NCBI GenBank assembly: GCA_003488005.1
Contig: DNND01000010.1
Span: 14,033-30,043, forward strand
Direction of reading: 5' to 3'
Source: Blastocatellia bacterium
GTDB lineage: Bacteria; Acidobacteriota; Blastocatellia; Pyrinomonadales; Pyrinomonadaceae
Length of the DNA: 16,011 nucleotides
The notes beneath the pieces were generated by a model, which worked only from the letters and a program-made list of their open reading frames with translations, ran no database searches and had not been told where the DNA came from. Position 1 is the stretch's first letter. Every line of letters begins with the position of its first letter. Shown here one piece after another: positions 14,432 through 16,011 of this stretch. A program made the translations under genes and the position numbers.

Positions 14432-15214
14432 TTATTGCGCCACGAAATTGTACGTAATGACGCCGGTCACCTTCACCGGTTGTCCGGAAAGCTTAGTGGG
14501 CGAAAACCTCGCGCCACGTGCCGCCGCGACAGCCACGGCTGTCAGTAACGGATGACCCGATACTGCGTGCGCCGACACGACGTTTCCGTTTTCGTCAATC
14601 AACACCTGGACCACGACCGTGCCGGACGCATGAGCCGTCCTGGCGATGGCGGGGTAGGCCGGTTTGGGAAGACTGATTGCTTTTCCGTTTAGCACTCCGC
14701 CTGAGATTGGCGCGCGCGGGGGAGTCGGTGCCGGCGGCGGCGGCGGTTCGTCAGCGATGTTTACTTTGGTTGGCCCAGCGACGATTCCGGTGCCTGTTCC
14801 CGGACCGGAAATGGGAGCGGCTGCGTTCGACGACTCAGTGCCGACGACTGTGGTCACGCCCCGCCTGACTGGCGGGATATCGCTAGCTTTCGCAGATACC
14901 TCTTTGGGAACCAGTTCGGTGCGGCTAACATCGGCGATCAGTTCTTTTCTGATGTCGACGTTCTGTTCGGCCTTAGTGGGCTTGGCCTCTTCCTGCTTTT
15001 CCGGCGCCTTCTGTACCTGTGGTACCGGAACGGGAGCCACCAGCGTAGTCAGCTCCAGATCCTGCTCACCGAGGGCGGCGTCATACCAGATAATGCCGAC
15101 AACGAAAACCGTGGTAAAGAGCACAGCATAAATTGCAACTGTACCCAGAATGAACGAGCCTTTTCGCCCCAAGTCTTGCTTGTGCGAACCAGACTCAACA
15201 AGGTTATCGAACAT
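14432..15214 (-). CDS. tonB: TonB energy-transducer protein
   Basis: Transfers energy from the ExbB/ExbD motor to outer-membrane TonB-dependent receptors. A short cytoplasmic N terminus is followed by one membrane helix (about 21-43) and a periplasmic Pro/Glu/Lys-rich spacer with PVPVPQ and a run of five Pro near 157. A C-terminal TonB domain spans about 182-260: LPKPAYPAIARTAHASGTV, VVQVLIDENGNV, ARGARFSPTKLSGQPV and VTGVITYNF. The length of 260 residues is normal. The GGGAGGA ribosome-binding site, 4-5 nt before the ATG at 15214, is strong. It is the first gene of the operon with exbB and two exbD genes. The N-terminal helix lacks an obvious match to the SHLS motif of proteobacterial TonB, though 'SGSH' occurs before it. 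Confidence 0.94.
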   Translation of the reverse strand: MFDNLVESGSHKQDLGRKGSFILGTVAIYAVLFTTVFVVGIIWYDAALGEQDLELTTLVAPVPVPQVQKAPEKQEEAKPTKAEQNVDIRKELIADVSRTELVPKEVSAKASDIPPVRRGVTTVVGTESSNAAAPISGPGTGTGIVAGPTKVNIADEPPPPPAPTPPRAPISGGVLNGKAISLPKPAYPAIARTAHASGTVVVQVLIDENGNVVSAHAVSGHPLLTAVAVAAARGARFSPTKLSGQPVKVTGVITYNFVAQ

Positions 15215-15269
15215 ATTATCCTCCCTATTCCGGTGCCAAATGGATCAGGGGTGCAAAATAATTTACGAC

Positions 15270-15281
15270 GCGAACGTTCGC
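15270..15281. promoter_or_regulatory. Perfect 12-bp palindrome upstream of tonB (possible operator)
   Basis: GCGAACGTTCGC reads identically on both strands and lies about 56 nt before the tonB start. Dimeric repressors bind such sites, but it does not match a motif I can name (it is not an obvious Fur box), so the regulatory role is a guess. Confidence 0.3.
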
Positions 15282-15498
15282 TTCCTTAATTGCACTCAAA
15301 CGTCGATCGTCCCGGTTTGAGCTCACCACAAAATGAAGGGGAAACCAGCAGCCAGTTGAGCACTATGAACCAAGCTGGAAAGCCGCTGTGCGAGAAAAAA
15401 ACTCGCCGGCCTACTCAACAGACTAACCCGCCTACAACCTTCGTTTCTCAAAAACGTGGGTCGACTTTCGAGTATTTAATTGGCCAGCAACGGCAGCA

Positions 15499-15527
15499 GT
15501 CTATGCCGCTTCCCGCAACAAAGTCAA
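15499..15527 (-). promoter_or_regulatory. Candidate sigma70 promoter for the tonB operon
   Basis: On the minus strand TTGACT (15527-15522) and TAGACT (15504-15499) are separated by 17 nt. The -35 matches consensus in five of six positions and the -10 in four of six. If used, the tonB transcript would have a leader of about 280 nt. A lone TATAAT-like word near 15543-15548 has no partner -35. Confidence 0.35.
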
Positions 15528-15587
15528 GCGCAATTTAAAGATATTATAGCGACAAACACTGTATTCGTGGCCGTTTGGCAATGTGTT

Positions 15588-16011
15588 TTAAGCCCGCCCG
15601 GCGCCACGAGATTGTTTACGCGCCTCAGCGGTTGCGGCGGCACGTTTCGCGGAACCAACCGGACGCAACTGTTCGCGATTTGCAGTCACGGCGGAGCTTC
15701 TGTTAGCTGACTCGAGCCTTTGTTCCCACCACACCATGATCGGGCTGGCTATCGCAATCGACGAATAGGTTCCAAAGGTAACTCCGATCAAAAGTGCCAG
15801 CGAAAAACCGCGCAATACTTCTCCGCCAAACAACACCATCGACAGGACCGAAAGAAAAACTAATCCCGAGGTAATGATCGTTCGCGAAAGTGTCTGGTTA
15901 ATTGAATCGTTTGTAATCTTGTATAGCGACTCGCGCCGATGCAGCCGGCGGTTCTCGCGAATACGATCGAAAACGACGATGGTATCGTTGACCGAAAACC
16001 CAACCAGCGTG
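15588..16011 (-). CDS. secF: Protein translocase subunit SecF (5' part beyond window)
   Basis: Membrane subunit of the SecDF complex, which uses the proton gradient to help exported proteins leave SecYEG. The frame is open to the window edge (first full codon ends at 16010), so only the C-terminal 140 residues are seen; the ATG at 15839 is internal. Hallmarks: GFSVNDTIVVFDRIREN, SINQTLSRTIITSGLVFLSVL and FGGEVLRGFSLALLIGVTFGTYSSIAIASPIMVWW, which together cover the last membrane helices of SecF. The final 43 residues are an Ala/Arg-rich basic cytoplasmic tail. secD is expected just outside the window. Confidence 0.96.
   Translation of the reverse strand, partial: TLVGFSVNDTIVVFDRIRENRRLHRRESLYKITNDSINQTLSRTIITSGLVFLSVLSMVLFGGEVLRGFSLALLIGVTFGTYSSIAIASPIMVWWEQRLESANRSSAVTANREQLRPVGSAKRAAATAEARKQSRGAGRA

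Larger units (their letters stand above)
15215..15587 (-). other. Long gene-free leader upstream of tonB
   Basis: This stretch of about 370 nt between secF and tonB has no plausible coding sequence on either strand; the short open frames have no ribosome-binding site and no recognisable family. It contains a possible promoter, a perfect 12-bp palindrome GCGAACGTTCGC (15270-15281) near the tonB start, and a small stem GCGAG/CTCGC around seven T (within about 15389-15406). No known riboswitch was recognised. Confidence 0.5.

Noticed and set aside
14664..15131. 155-residue open frame on the plus strand
   Set aside because: Antisense to tonB; its Gly/Thr/Ser-rich composition mirrors the Pro-rich TonB spacer, and it has no family match.
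15231..15245. TGGCAC word on the minus strand upstream of tonB as a sigma54 -24 element
   Set aside because: No TTGC/TGC -12 element at the right spacing; the ribosome-binding site follows instead.
15290..15710. Short plus-strand open frames in the secF-tonB gap
   Set aside because: No ribosome-binding site and no recognisable protein; the second runs antisense into secF.

Overview
The window looks like chromosomal DNA of a diderm (Gram-negative) bacterium of moderately high GC. It carries a TonB/ExbB/ExbD energy-transduction operon, two Cys-lipidated envelope proteins and SecF. The set (bifunctional Rel, a periplasmic SurA-like lipoprotein with an Ala/Pro/Ser tail, one ExbB with two different ExbD proteins plus TonB and a TPR lipoprotein) resembles Acidobacteriota, possibly Blastocatellia. 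That assignment is an inference from gene style; no 16S or other marker is present.

Region 1 (1-3447, + strand) is a signalling cassette: the 3' part of a PAS-containing FixL-like histidine kinase, a FixJ-type response regulator overlapping it by 4 nt, a receiver-only protein, and a sigma54-dependent AAA+ activator that lacks a receiver. The last two together make up the parts of an NtrC-like protein but are encoded separately.

Region 2 (3448-4398) is a decayed mobile-element scar. It holds a truncated, frameshifted tyrosine-recombinase gene that runs up to the 3' end of a tRNA-Val(GAC) gene, the classic integration geometry, and a possible antisense remnant of a primase-like (DUF3854) gene.

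Region 3 (4399-11369) is housekeeping: tRNA-Val, an ABC-F ATPase with an unusually long low-complexity linker, a patch of intergenic palindromes, a strong terminator, a SurA/parvulin lipoprotein, rpmB (divergent from it, with a good promoter), ridA (convergent with rpmB), a repeat-like hairpin element, and a bifunctional (p)ppGpp synthetase/hydrolase.

Region 4 (11435-15214, - strand) is an envelope-energising operon read tonB, exbB, exbD, exbD, TPR lipoprotein, closed by a strong Rho-independent terminator. ExbB and the ExbD proteins would form the proton-driven inner-membrane motor and TonB would carry the force to outer-membrane receptors. Upstream is a gene-free leader of about 370 nt and then the 3' end of secF, which runs off the right edge.

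No CRISPR array, toxin-antitoxin pair or intact insertion sequence was seen. The least ordinary parts are the split receiver/sigma54 activator, the integrase scar at tRNA-Val, and two different intergenic palindrome families.
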